DNA from: Vibrio proteolyticus NBRC 13287
GTDB taxonomy: Bacteria > Pseudomonadota > Gammaproteobacteria > Enterobacterales > Vibrionaceae
DNA length: 60,331 nucleotides
Assembly (NCBI RefSeq): GCF_000467125.1
Contig: NZ_BATJ01000023.1
Coordinates: 1-60,331, forward strand
Direction of reading: 5' to 3'
Below are positions 17,193 through 25,405 of this stretch, piece after piece. The notes below the pieces were generated by a model that was given only the letters and a program-made list of their open reading frames with translations, was not told where the DNA came from and did not search any database. Made by a program: the position numbers and the translations under genes. Positions within the stretch are counted from its first letter, which is position 1; every line of letters begins with the position of its first letter.

Positions 17193-18479
17193 CTACCCCA
17201 TTCCGTAAAATTGAGGAAAGGCCAGCAATGAAGCGAGCACCAGAATTTGGATCAGGATAAACGGCATAACCCCGCGATAAATGTCCTGAGTCGTCACCCC
17301 TTTTGGTGCAACCCCTTTGAGGTAAAACAAACTAAAGCCAAACGGCGGCGTTAAAAACGACGTTTGCAAGTTCATGGCAATCAGAATCGCAAACCAGGTC
17401 ATATTGATGCCCAGCAGCTCTGCAACCGGTGAAAGGATGGGCACGATAATGAAACAGATTTCGACAAAATCGATAAAGAATCCGAGTACCAGAATCACCA
17501 ACATGGTGATGATCAAAAAGCCCCACTTTTCACCCGGAATGTTTAGCATCCACTCCTCTACCAGGTAATCCCCGCCCGTGTAAGTAAAGGCCATGGAGAA
17601 AGCGGTTGCCCCAAGCAGAATCGCAAACACCATTGCTGTAACTTTGACGGTTTCTTTCGCAGAGTCGTACACCATTTTCCAACTGAACTGTTTGTAAAGC
17701 AGCGACAGTACGATTGCGCCCGCCCCGCCCAGCGCAGCTGATTCGGTTGGCGTGGCGACACCAGCAAAAATGGATCCAAGTACCACGATAATCAGCGCCA
17801 GCGGAGGCACGACCGCTTTCAGGGCTTTCGTCACTTCTTCCCGGCGGCTGATGGATTCATCGCGCTCCAACGCACGTGCCGCATCGGGTTTTAATTTGGC
17901 ATAAACCAGAATGTACAACACATAAGCACCAACCAAGACCAATCCGGGCCAGATGGCCGCCTGAAACAAATCCCCGACAGGTACGCCAAGCACATCCCCA
18001 AGCAAAATCAGAACAATAGAAGGAGGAATAATTTGCCCCAACGTACCGGACGCGCAAATGGTGCCACAGGCTAATCCTTTGTCGTAATGATACTTTAGCA
18101 TCACCGGTAATGAGATCAGCCCCATCGCGACGACAGATGCCCCCACGACGCCCGTTGAAGCCGCCAGCAATGCGCCGACCAACACGGTCGAAATCGCGAT
18201 ACCACCGCGCACACCACCAAACAATCGCCCCATTGACTCAAGCAGTTGCTCCGCCAGTTTGGTTTTTTGCAGCACTAAGCCCATGAAGACAAACAATGGG
18301 ACCGCCATTAACACGGTATTTTCCATAATGGACTGAATGCGATATGGCATGAAGGCAAACATATCCATACCTTCAGCCCATACGCCAAATATCAGCGCGA
18401 TGCCGCCAAAGGTAAACGCCACCGGGAACCCCAACAACAGCGCAAACAGGGCGACGAAAAACATGACAATTCCTATCAT
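17193..18479 (-). CDS. TRAP transporter large permease (DctM type)
   Basis: 428 residues, the usual size of the 12-helix DctM subunit. Family motifs are seen: LLGFPVAFTFGGIALIFG, PLFVFMG, GVVGASVVAMGLISLPVMLKYHYDKGLACGTICASGTLGQIIPPS and TPTESAALG. It forms the sodium-coupled channel that takes substrate from the binding protein. AAGGAAC precedes the ATG. It is the last gene of a P-Q-M operon, 14 bases after the DctQ stop. Confidence 0.94.
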   Translation of the reverse strand: MIGIVMFFVALFALLLGFPVAFTFGGIALIFGVWAEGMDMFAFMPYRIQSIMENTVLMAVPLFVFMGLVLQKTKLAEQLLESMGRLFGGVRGGIAISTVLVGALLAASTGVVGASVVAMGLISLPVMLKYHYDKGLACGTICASGTLGQIIPPSIVLILLGDVLGVPVGDLFQAAIWPGLVLVGAYVLYILVYAKLKPDAARALERDESISRREEVTKALKAVVPPLALIIVVLGSIFAGVATPTESAALGGAGAIVLSLLYKQFSWKMVYDSAKETVKVTAMVFAILLGATAFSMAFTYTGGDYLVEEWMLNIPGEKWGFLIITMLVILVLGFFIDFVEICFIIVPILSPVAELLGINMTWFAILIAMNLQTSFLTPPFGFSLFYLKGVAPKGVTTQDIYRGVMPFILIQILVLASLLAFPQFYGMG

Positions 18480-18493
18480 CTCGAAGTTCCTTT

Positions 18494-19033
18494 TTAATGT
18501 TTGTCGGTCGGTGTTTGATAAATCAGACGCGGATTGACGATCTTATTGAGAGAATGCAGCACCAAACCGATACCGCTGATCGCCATAAACAAGAAGGACA
18601 ACGGAATCATCCCTTTAATAATCCAGCGATACGGCAAACCTCCCGGATCACCGGACGTCTCGCCCAGCTCATAGCTCTCTTTCGCAAAATCAACCCCATA
18701 CCACGCCACCAGCAGGCAGAATGGAAAGAGAAAAAACACGGTGCCCAATATGTCGATAATGGCTTGCGCTTTGTTTGACAGGCGTTCATAGAAAATATCA
18801 ACCCGCACATGCCCACCCGCCTTAATGGCGTACGGCACGCCCAATAGGAACACCGCCGAAAACAAGTGCCATTCCATTTCCTGAAACGCGATGGACACAT
18901 CATTGAAGACATAGCGCATGACCACGTCGTACACCACGTTGACCAGCAGGATGATAAACAGAATACTGGAGACCCAGCCGAGAAAATCCCCAAACCGGTT
19001 AAAGATTCTTTCGATATAGATTAGATTTCTCAT
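18494..19033 (-). CDS. TRAP transporter small permease (DctQ type)
   Basis: 179 residues with four hydrophobic segments and the DctQ pattern: VMRYVFNDVSIAFQEMEWHLFSAVFLLGVPYAIKAGGHVRVDIFYERL. It partners the DctM subunit in the inner membrane. GGAGTAGGGA lies before the ATG. It sits between dctP-like and dctM-like genes, with a hairpin in the 100-base gap to the binding protein gene. Confidence 0.92.
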   Translation of the reverse strand: MRNLIYIERIFNRFGDFLGWVSSILFIILLVNVVYDVVMRYVFNDVSIAFQEMEWHLFSAVFLLGVPYAIKAGGHVRVDIFYERLSNKAQAIIDILGTVFFLFPFCLLVAWYGVDFAKESYELGETSGDPGGLPYRWIIKGMIPLSFLFMAISGIGLVLHSLNKIVNPRLIYQTPTDKH

Positions 19034-19106
19034 TCCCTACTCCATGGAATGTTGAAATGCCCGCGCAGCACATCCAAAGGACACTGTGCGGTTAAGAAAG
19101 AGAGAA

Positions 19107-19129
19107 TTGGCGGACATGTCGCCCGCCAA
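19107..19129 (-). terminator. Hairpin between binding protein and permease genes
   Basis: TTGGCGG (19107-19113) pairs with CCGCCAA (19123-19129). It lies just after the binding-protein stop with no long T-run. Such hairpins commonly raise the ratio of binding protein to permease by partial termination or mRNA protection. Confidence 0.6.
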
Positions 19130-19135
19130 CTCTGT

Positions 19136-20233
19136 TTACTGCCCGACTGCGGCCTGGCTGTTCAGATACGCACGATGCGAGATATCAGACCAAGGACGCA
19201 CCATGTCCAGATAGTCGGCCTGAGATTGTTGGATCTCTTTTGCCATTGGATCCTCGTCCGCGTGTTTTTTCAACAAGCGGGCATTGGCATCACGCAAGGC
19301 AGCCATGACTTCTGGCGGGAAATCTTTCACCTGTACGTCAGGGTATTCAGTTTTGATTGTCGCCCAGTTTTTGCCGCTTTCGTGCTTCGACTGAGTGTAC
19401 ATATCGTATGCCGCCGCTTTCATTGCCACTTGCAAAATCGCGCGCAGATCGTCTGGCAGTCGGTCCCAGGTACGCTTGTTGACTAAGAATTGCAACTCAG
19501 TACCTGGCTCATGCCAACCGGTGTAGTAATACGGCGCTATCTTGTGGAACCCCATGCGCAGATCCAGCGAAGGGCCAACCCATTCCAGAGCATCAATGGT
19601 GCGCCGTTCTAACGAGGTATAAAGCTCACCCGGTGCAATGTTGGTTGGCTTTGCGCCAAGTTCTGCAAGCACCTCTCCAGCAAACCCTGGAATACGCATC
19701 TTCAGACCTTGTAAATCATCGACGGCTTTGATCTCTTTCTGGAACCAGCCCCCCATCTGAGTATCCGTGTTACCCCCAGGGAACGACAGCATGTTATGAG
19801 GTGCATATACCTTCTCCATCAACTCCATGCCACCGCCATAGTAGAACCAGGCGTATTGCTCCGTCGGCAACATACCGAACGGCATGGACGTGAAATAAAG
19901 CGTGTTGGGCACTTTCCCTTTCCAGTAATACGATGCCGAGTGGCCCATGTCATATTGTCCGGACTTAACCATATCAAACACACCAAAAGGCGCTTTGTGC
20001 TTATTGGCAGAATCGATGCGAATTTGCAGACGTCCGTTGGACATTTCTTCCGCCATCTTCGCCATATTTTGGGTGGTATCACCAAAGATCGGGAAGTTTG
20101 GTCCCCATGTTTCTGCCAGCTTCAGGCGATACACTTTTTCAGCAGCATTGGCAGAAGTTGCCAACAGCGCGCAGGTCAGTGCAGCAGCCGTCATTTTTAC
20201 GACTCGCTTCAGCGATTGTTGAATCACACTCAT
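19136..20233 (-). CDS. TRAP substrate-binding protein, TakP-like (2-oxo/hydroxy acid type)
   Basis: 365 residues. A signal peptide ends at SANAA. The mature protein follows the DctP fold; motifs GLKMRIPGFAGEVLAELGAKPTNI, DALEWVGPSLDLRMGFHKIAPYYYTGWHEPG and LYTSLERRTIDALEW are those of the TakP group, which binds pyruvate and other 2-oxo acids or lactate as a metal complex. The substrate is therefore likely a monocarboxylate or 2-oxo acid. The ATG at 20233 is preferred: AAGGA stands seven bases upstream, whereas a GTG two codons earlier would be too close. Confidence 0.9.
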   Translation of the reverse strand: MSVIQQSLKRVVKMTAAALTCALLATSANAAEKVYRLKLAETWGPNFPIFGDTTQNMAKMAEEMSNGRLQIRIDSANKHKAPFGVFDMVKSGQYDMGHSASYYWKGKVPNTLYFTSMPFGMLPTEQYAWFYYGGGMELMEKVYAPHNMLSFPGGNTDTQMGGWFQKEIKAVDDLQGLKMRIPGFAGEVLAELGAKPTNIAPGELYTSLERRTIDALEWVGPSLDLRMGFHKIAPYYYTGWHEPGTELQFLVNKRTWDRLPDDLRAILQVAMKAAAYDMYTQSKHESGKNWATIKTEYPDVQVKDFPPEVMAALRDANARLLKKHADEDPMAKEIQQSQADYLDMVRPWSDISHRAYLNSQAAVGQ

Positions 20234-20346
20234 GTTCACGTCCTTTCGTGCTTATTGTTCCATTCGAGCATTACATTTTAAAAATCTATGAATACTTCGA
20301 CATTTATTAGATTCACAATAAAGATGCGTGATAAAAGCAAAATGAG

Positions 20347-20368
20347 AAATGCGCGTGAACACGCATTT
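20347..20368. promoter_or_regulatory. 22-bp near-palindrome, candidate operator
   Basis: AAATGCGCGT and ACACGCATTT (9 of 10 bases paired) flank a 2-base centre, about 115 bases upstream of the TRAP binding-protein start. Size and symmetry suit a dimeric regulator, for example the adjacent LuxR-type response regulator. Confidence 0.45.
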
Positions 20369-20401
20369 AAGTAGGCATGCGAGAAAACCATTCGACTATT
20401 A

Positions 20402-20423
20402 GCTTACGTAGATATACGTAAGC
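20402..20423. promoter_or_regulatory. 22-bp perfect palindrome, candidate operator
   Basis: GCTTACGTA (20402-20410) and TACGTAAGC (20415-20423) around GATA. Its 9-bp arms are perfect. Its centre is 55 bases from the centre of the preceding palindrome, about five helical turns. Confidence 0.5.
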
Positions 20424-20674
20424 CATTTGACATACATATAGTATCTACTTGTTTTAATTTAATTAAATACAAATTGAAATAGAGATATAGCGGAGTAATA
20501 CGTAGTGCAAACTGATGAGTAGTTTATTAATGATTTTTTAAGAAAGTGTGAAGTTGGGTAGCGACAATGTCTAACATACATTCAACTTGAACAAACCAAC
20601 ATGCTGACATCAAGTCACAGAAACCACCTGATATCAGCACGTAAATGTCATAAAATCACATAAAAACATTTAAA

Positions 20675-21541
20675 TCAAACAGATATATGATCAACACACT
20701 CAGCAAAGTCTTCTTCATCTTTATCTCTTAAGAATGTAGCAATTTCTTGCAGGGGTAACTCATAACCTTTTTGAATTAAAGATCGAATAGCCTCCACATG
20801 TTCTTCATTTATATCATGTTCAAAAATTATAAATTCCCAAGGAAAGTCGGATATAGTACTTTGCGACGGAGTACCATCCAACCAAGAAATAAAAACAATA
20901 GGTTGCTCTGAAAAAACAAGACTCAGTAAAGAGCCATATTCGGAAAGCTCACTTTCATCTGAAAATTTTTGATTGATATCCAAGCCTTTATCTACAATCT
21001 TTTTAAATGCAGCTTTACCCAACTCTTCTTCATAGTGCTCGTTGTATACAAGCCATGCCGCCGCCTCAGATAAAGCAGAAGAATCAAAATCAAAATTACC
21101 CACCAAATAATCAAAGATCTTATATTCCTCTTTATAGCCAGAAAAAGCACTAATCAAGAATTTATTTTGATCTATTTTACCGCCGACATCCAAAATCCCC
21201 TTTATAAAATAAAAATGAGCATCAAAACACAAGTAATGAATTTCATTTGGATCGGATATCAATAAAGTTCCATCAGAATCTTGCTCTGCAATCAGCTTAA
21301 ACAATGGATTTTCAGATTGTAAAGGATTAAATGAGCTTATTTTATTGTATGCAAGCCTATATAAGTCATAATCAGAAATAATTTTTTGACTTCTAAGAGA
21401 TCGTAAACTCGCTATATTATCTTTATCATTCCATATTTTCCTAATATAATGATCTTTATTTTTTAAAAACAGAGAATTTATATCATCGGTAGCTTTACCA
21501 TGCACTAAACAATCAATACCTTCGTAAGTTAATATATCCAT
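20675..21541 (-). CDS. Unknown acidic protein at the end of the toxin-immunity locus
   Basis: 288 residues, acidic, without signal or membrane segments. Stretches such as LFKLIAEQDSDGTLL, FKKIVDKGLDINQKFSDES and IRSLIQKGYELPLQEIATFL resemble helical-repeat (ankyrin-like) units, but I cannot assign a family. Base composition is AT-rich like the neighbouring immunity genes. It lies after their terminator, in the same direction, and so has its own transcript start in 21542-21690. An extra immunity or orphan immunity role is an inference from position only. Confidence 0.5.
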   Translation of the reverse strand: MDILTYEGIDCLVHGKATDDINSLFLKNKDHYIRKIWNDKDNIASLRSLRSQKIISDYDLYRLAYNKISSFNPLQSENPLFKLIAEQDSDGTLLISDPNEIHYLCFDAHFYFIKGILDVGGKIDQNKFLISAFSGYKEEYKIFDYLVGNFDFDSSALSEAAAWLVYNEHYEEELGKAAFKKIVDKGLDINQKFSDESELSEYGSLLSLVFSEQPIVFISWLDGTPSQSTISDFPWEFIIFEHDINEEHVEAIRSLIQKGYELPLQEIATFLRDKDEEDFAECVDHISV

Positions 21542-21692
21542 TTAGCCCCACGTAAACACTTAATAATTACATTTAGCTCATAATACTATGGCAATCATAT
21601 AGCCATGATAAAACAACTCAATTATGTAGAGAAAGTTAAATGTCCATACTACTTAGTGAAGTAGTAATATTTTTTAATACAATACATCATTC

Positions 21693-21717
21693 AAAAAAGC
21701 GCCTTTCGGCGCTTTTT
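21693..21717 (-). terminator. Terminator after the immunity genes
   Basis: AAAGCGCC pairs with GGCGCTTT around a short TTTC loop, with a T-run on both sides. On the minus strand the stem begins directly after the stop codon of the gene ending at 21716. Confidence 0.88.
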
Positions 21718-22207
21718 ACACATCTCTTACCCAAACATCTTTTACATGTTTTTTTAATAAATCTATTACACTTTGGTGAATAAATATTAATCCATAGTCT
21801 TCTTCGAGTTTAAAAATCAAACGTTGTTCTAATGGGATACTTTCTAGTTTTGAAAAATCGAACTCTGTCGATTCAACATCAATCCAATTTAGTTTACCGT
21901 ACTGTTTTTCATGATCAGTAAGTTTGTAAGTCTGATGAATATAAGGCATGCGATAGTCTTCATATACCTTAATTTGATCATCTGAAGGCTGACTTGGAGA
22001 GCAATCCACACGGGCATCCAACCATTCCACACCATGCTGTACTAGCTGCTCTATCTGTGATGCAATATCACTAATAATGAACAGCTTTGGGGAAAAAGTC
22101 ATTTCTAAAAGTAAATCAGGTTCTACTGGAACTATTGGTGTTGGGGTTTGCTGAAATGGGAAAATAGTAAAATTTTGCTTTGACAATAATATATATTGAT
22201 CTTTCAT
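21716..22207 (-). CDS. Imm11-like immunity protein, copy 2
   Basis: 163 residues. The order of motifs resembles its neighbour upstream: a middle GVEWLDARVD segment, then LESIPLEQRLIFKLEEDYGLIFIHQSVIDLLKK near the C-terminus. That C-terminal block (L-x-x-IPL-x-x-R-x-x-F, then F, D) is the part shared with the next gene and with DUF1629/Imm11-type immunity proteins as I recall them. It is probably cytosolic and neutralises a cognate toxin. It starts 10 bases after its paralogue ends, so the two are translated together. Family naming is tentative. Confidence 0.6.
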   Translation of the reverse strand: MKDQYILLSKQNFTIFPFQQTPTPIVPVEPDLLLEMTFSPKLFIISDIASQIEQLVQHGVEWLDARVDCSPSQPSDDQIKVYEDYRMPYIHQTYKLTDHEKQYGKLNWIDVESTEFDFSKLESIPLEQRLIFKLEEDYGLIFIHQSVIDLLKKHVKDVWVRDV

Positions 22208-22217
22208 CGCGTAAACC

Positions 22218-22793
22218 TCAGAATTTTGGTGCTATGTCTTTTATATTAAACTTGGACTTTCTCAACCCATTAAACTTTGATTCAAAAGCTACTACATCAA
22301 ATAACTCTTCACAAAAAAACATTGCCGTTTCAATGCCACTAACTCTAAACACCACTCGTTTATTCAAAGGTATATTTTTTAGTTTATCCTCAGAAATATA
22401 TAAAGAGTGAACAATTTTCTTACCACTTCTTGGTGAAATTTCAATATCAGATTTACTTTCGTCAATCACATCAATAACATTATTCACTGCTAATAAGTAT
22501 CTTTTCTCTATATTTCCATCATATAACTTCAACTTGGATGGGTAAAATTCCACACCATATGGGTCAAAGCTCATAACCTTTTCAGCAAACTCTTCACTTA
22601 CAGATAGATCACCAGAATCAACAATAGGACTAACATTTTTTATACTTCCACCCTCTAGATCTTCCCAAACTATGGGATATTTCGCAGACGTTGGATAATA
22701 ATTATTAGTGCTGTATAAAGACTCCCTATGATCGACAGGTGTTAAGTTAACTTTAGATGTGAAGTAGTTTTCAGTGATTATCGATAAGTTCAT
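22218..22793 (-). CDS. Imm11-like immunity protein, copy 1
   Basis: 191 residues. Pattern: SFDPYGVEFYPSKLKLYDGNIEKRYLLAVNNVIDVIDESKSDI, then LKNIPLNKRVVFRVSGIETAMFFCEELFDVVAFE and a C-terminal GLRKSKF. This layout (GVEFYPS, a V-x-D-x-ID block, an L-x-x-I-x-x-x-R-x-x-FR block and a GL end) is that of DUF1629/Imm11 immunity proteins. It begins 14 bases after the AHH nuclease stop, the expected place for the cognate immunity gene. The region is AT-rich relative to the rest of the window, suggesting transfer. Confidence 0.65.
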   Translation of the reverse strand: MNLSIITENYFTSKVNLTPVDHRESLYSTNNYYPTSAKYPIVWEDLEGGSIKNVSPIVDSGDLSVSEEFAEKVMSFDPYGVEFYPSKLKLYDGNIEKRYLLAVNNVIDVIDESKSDIEISPRSGKKIVHSLYISEDKLKNIPLNKRVVFRVSGIETAMFFCEELFDVVAFESKFNGLRKSKFNIKDIAPKF

Positions 22794-22807
22794 GTCTTAT
22801 AATCCAT

Positions 22808-23554
22808 TCATTTTTGTTCTTTGACTGTTTTCAGCCTATTCCCAATATAACAAAATTTTTTTACTTTACTTTTTTTAGGAGCATTATCCAAAGGTCCAAA
22901 ATGTTTTCTTTTAGTTCTGGCTCCTGGTTCTTGACAGTCTTCACAACCACTAGCACCTTTCGCAAAATGTTTACCCCTATGTATTAGAAGTAGTTTATCT
23001 CTACTAATTTCCCCCAAGATCTCAATTGATAAGTCATCTAAAGTTTCAGAGTATTCTTCTTTATTAGTTTTACATGTTAAACCTTTAAGAGCTCTAGCAA
23101 GTTTAACTCCAACTATCTTATGATAACCATTTAATACATCGATAACACCAATATCATCTTCCAATATTTTCTGCTTGTGAGTATCACTTTCTTTACTAGC
23201 TTCAGTTTCGAGCTCACCTCTCAACCCTGAAATAGACATCCCAAGTGACTTTTCGTAATGAGTAATAATGGCTTCGTCTTTGTGCCCAGATTTGTGTAAC
23301 GGAATTCGATAGTGACAAGAAATCCTATCTTCCATTGGAAGAATAACTAGATTCCATGTATGATTCACATCATAACCTTTATACGTAATTTGTTTTCTTC
23401 GATAGCTTGATAATCTTCTTGTAGCTTCACAAGATATAATATGATGTGATGCAACCGCTCTACTCATGAAGTTCAGAGGATGTTTTCTTTTGACTGCAGA
23501 GTCCCTCAAGCTTCTCGAGCGAACATACCTACCTTCATTTTCTCTAATTCCCAT
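22808..23554 (-). CDS. AHH-type nuclease toxin (separated C-terminal effector domain)
   Basis: 248 residues. The AHH signature is ASHHIIS at 35-41, followed by YDVNHTWNLVILP (61-73) and CHYRIPLHKSGHKDE (80-94), the conserved Asn and His set of this HNH/ENDO VII-like nuclease group. A C-terminal CxxC (GCEDCQEPG) may bind zinc. It should cut DNA or RNA in a target cell. The ATG at 23554 has AGGA seven bases upstream; that AGGA overlaps the stop of the PAAR gene. The frame is the same as the PAAR gene's, so this looks like the toxin half of a single effector. It has no secretion signal of its own. Confidence 0.82.
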   Translation of the reverse strand: MGIRENEGRYVRSRSLRDSAVKRKHPLNFMSRAVASHHIISCEATRRLSSYRRKQITYKGYDVNHTWNLVILPMEDRISCHYRIPLHKSGHKDEAIITHYEKSLGMSISGLRGELETEASKESDTHKQKILEDDIGVIDVLNGYHKIVGVKLARALKGLTCKTNKEEYSETLDDLSIEILGEISRDKLLLIHRGKHFAKGASGCEDCQEPGARTKRKHFGPLDNAPKKSKVKKFCYIGNRLKTVKEQK

Positions 23555-23563
23555 AAATTGATC

Positions 23564-25075
23564 CTATTTCATTTTGAGGGCTTCTGAGCATTGACCTTGG
23601 CTCTTTCCCGCGATACGCCGGCAAATTTTGCAACGTATAGGCTTATTATCTTTCTTCTCACTTGTTTTATCGTCACTCTTTCCAGATTGGGCTGACTTTC
23701 CAGTATCATGTTTAACTTTTGCCGGATACGTTTTCTCACTCTTTCCTAATATCCGTGCGAACAGATCATCAAATTCTCCCATGGCTTCTTTCAGCTTATC
23801 CGGCACCATTTTATCGATGATTTTCACTTCATCGGCTAGCTTTAGGAAATATGCACCAAGCTCATCAGCTCCCATACGATTAGCGTAAGAAGCCAACTCT
23901 GTCGCAACTTCAATACATGGTTTGAGTACATCTGAAATAATATCACTGGCTTGTTTTGCGTAGTCCATCCAATCAAGAGTGCGCAAAAACTTTTCTGGAT
24001 CGCCTTTTCCTAAGCCTCGTAATACTGCTAAAAGAGAGTCTTTCGAGGTTGCTTTACCGCCTTTCATAGCAACTTTACAAGTCCCTTTAACAGCACTGCC
24101 AAATGTTGGAATGCACCCTATCAAGGTCAATGAAAGAGCCAACCAATTTTCTGGTTTATCTCGTTCCTCTTCACTTAGCAGAGTCATCACGTTTGCAGAC
24201 AAATCGCGTACGTCCGCAACCTGGTCAACTACTGGAATCATCGTCAACGCCGTGTTGGCTATAATCTGCTCAACGGATGCGTCATCGTTGAAATCTCCCA
24301 GAATGACTCCCCATATCCAACTCGCGGCACCCGACATGCGTTTCCAGGCATTCTCCCAAAAACCTACTTCTCCTCGCTTCGCTTCCTCAATGATAAGTTG
24401 AGCATTGGCATTCGGGTTGAAATTAGGGTTAGTTTGCGTCGGTTCATTTGGCGTAAACTCACGGCTGTCTTCACCATATTCAACCGAGAACTCACCTGGC
24501 GCCACACCACTTACTGTTGCTTTACCTGAGTTGTCTAACTTGCCCTCAAAAACACCACCATCTTGGTCCGTGAGCTTGTATGTAGCCCCCTGGACAGGGT
24601 CGCCGTCCGAATAGGAAAGGAAGAGGTCTACCGTATACGTACCTTCCTGATCTTCCGTTACCGTTACAGACGGGTTCTGAGCGCCTCCCAAACACATGGT
24701 GTTGGCTTTGTTCATGGTCATCTGATCAGAGAGGCGGCAAACGCCTTTGCCTTCGATTTTGACGGTAGGAGAGGCGGAGATAAACTCTGCTTCAGATTCA
24801 ATGGTGCCGGATGCTACGCCTTTTTTGTCACCGCCTGCGTCACCCGTACTTTTGGCAAATTTACTGCCTTTAATTGCAATGCTGTTGCCACCGTCTGCAG
24901 CTACGGTGGTGGAACCGTCTGCCAGATCGGCGGATTTTGCGTTGTTTCCGTACGGAATAGGGACAACCGAGTTGCCCACCGTTGTCAGGCACACATCCGG
25001 CAACGTCGCATTGGCTTCGCCCCCAGACCCTTTGTGCACGACACTCAAGCCGTTTGCGTTGATCGTAACACCCAT
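23564..25075 (-). CDS. PAAR-like (DUF4150) type VI secretion carrier, toxin half cut off by an amber codon
   Basis: 503 residues. DUF4150/PAAR-like spike domain at about 1-130 (LPDVCLTTVGNSVVPIPYGN, GSKFAKSTGDAGGDKKGVASG and DQMTMNKANT), then a transthyretin-like segment (about 135-205), then the long helical region usual in front of effector toxins (ALTMIPVVDQVADVRDLSANV and LTLIGCIPTFGSAVKG). It ends in a short Cys-containing tail (CKIC, QGQC) where a toxin would normally begin. The stop TAG (23564-23566) is followed in frame by three codons and the nuclease ATG. The start at 25075 matches the DUF4150 N-terminus (MGVTINANG); the upstream ATG would add an unlikely hydrophobic leader. No hcp, vgrG or T6SS core gene is nearby. 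Confidence 0.85.
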   Translation of the reverse strand: MGVTINANGLSVVHKGSGGEANATLPDVCLTTVGNSVVPIPYGNNAKSADLADGSTTVAADGGNSIAIKGSKFAKSTGDAGGDKKGVASGTIESEAEFISASPTVKIEGKGVCRLSDQMTMNKANTMCLGGAQNPSVTVTEDQEGTYTVDLFLSYSDGDPVQGATYKLTDQDGGVFEGKLDNSGKATVSGVAPGEFSVEYGEDSREFTPNEPTQTNPNFNPNANAQLIIEEAKRGEVGFWENAWKRMSGAASWIWGVILGDFNDDASVEQIIANTALTMIPVVDQVADVRDLSANVMTLLSEEERDKPENWLALSLTLIGCIPTFGSAVKGTCKVAMKGGKATSKDSLLAVLRGLGKGDPEKFLRTLDWMDYAKQASDIISDVLKPCIEVATELASYANRMGADELGAYFLKLADEVKIIDKMVPDKLKEAMGEFDDLFARILGKSEKTYPAKVKHDTGKSAQSGKSDDKTSEKKDNKPIRCKICRRIAGKSQGQCSEALKMK

Positions 25076-25405
25076 AGTGACTCTCGATATTAGTATTAGA
25101 AATAGACTGATAAAATATACCAAGAGTCATTGGCTACTATCTCACCAAAACCTTAGTCTTTTTAACTAATTATCCAGTGAATATGTAGATTGCATATTGC
25201 CAAGAGAAAAGCGACAACAAAGACTGGAAGTAAGATCTCAAAAACCAATCTTAAGATTGAAAATCGAGTATTTTGAACTGGAATCTTGATGGAATTTTAA
25301 TAGCCCCCTGTCTGTTTTATTATCAATGGCTGTCAAATATGTTTATAAGAATGTTAAACTGTTCTCCCTTTGCTCTCTGTTGAGTTTTTACTCTTTTAGT
25401 CTGCT
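25076..25405. other. Divergent intergenic region, PAAR locus / TPR-GGDEF gene
   Basis: 330 bases, AT-rich, with no gene. It should hold both promoters. AATATG (25180-25185) and CATATT (25193-25198) form a small inverted repeat that might be an operator. I see no T6SS-specific signal. Confidence 0.5.

Larger units (their letters stand above)
20234..20674. other. AT-rich intergenic region upstream of the TRAP operon
   Basis: 440 bases with no gene. It should hold the transporter promoter and the 3' end of the toxin-immunity locus. It contains the two 22-bp palindromes listed separately and a loose TGCTGA/TCAGCA pair near 20600-20637 that could end transcription from the immunity side. Confidence 0.6.

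Noticed and set aside
20675..25075. Complete type VI secretion cluster or Rhs element
   Set aside because: No hcp, vgrG, sheath, ClpV or Rhs/YD repeats are present; only a PAAR-like carrier, a nuclease and immunity-like genes.
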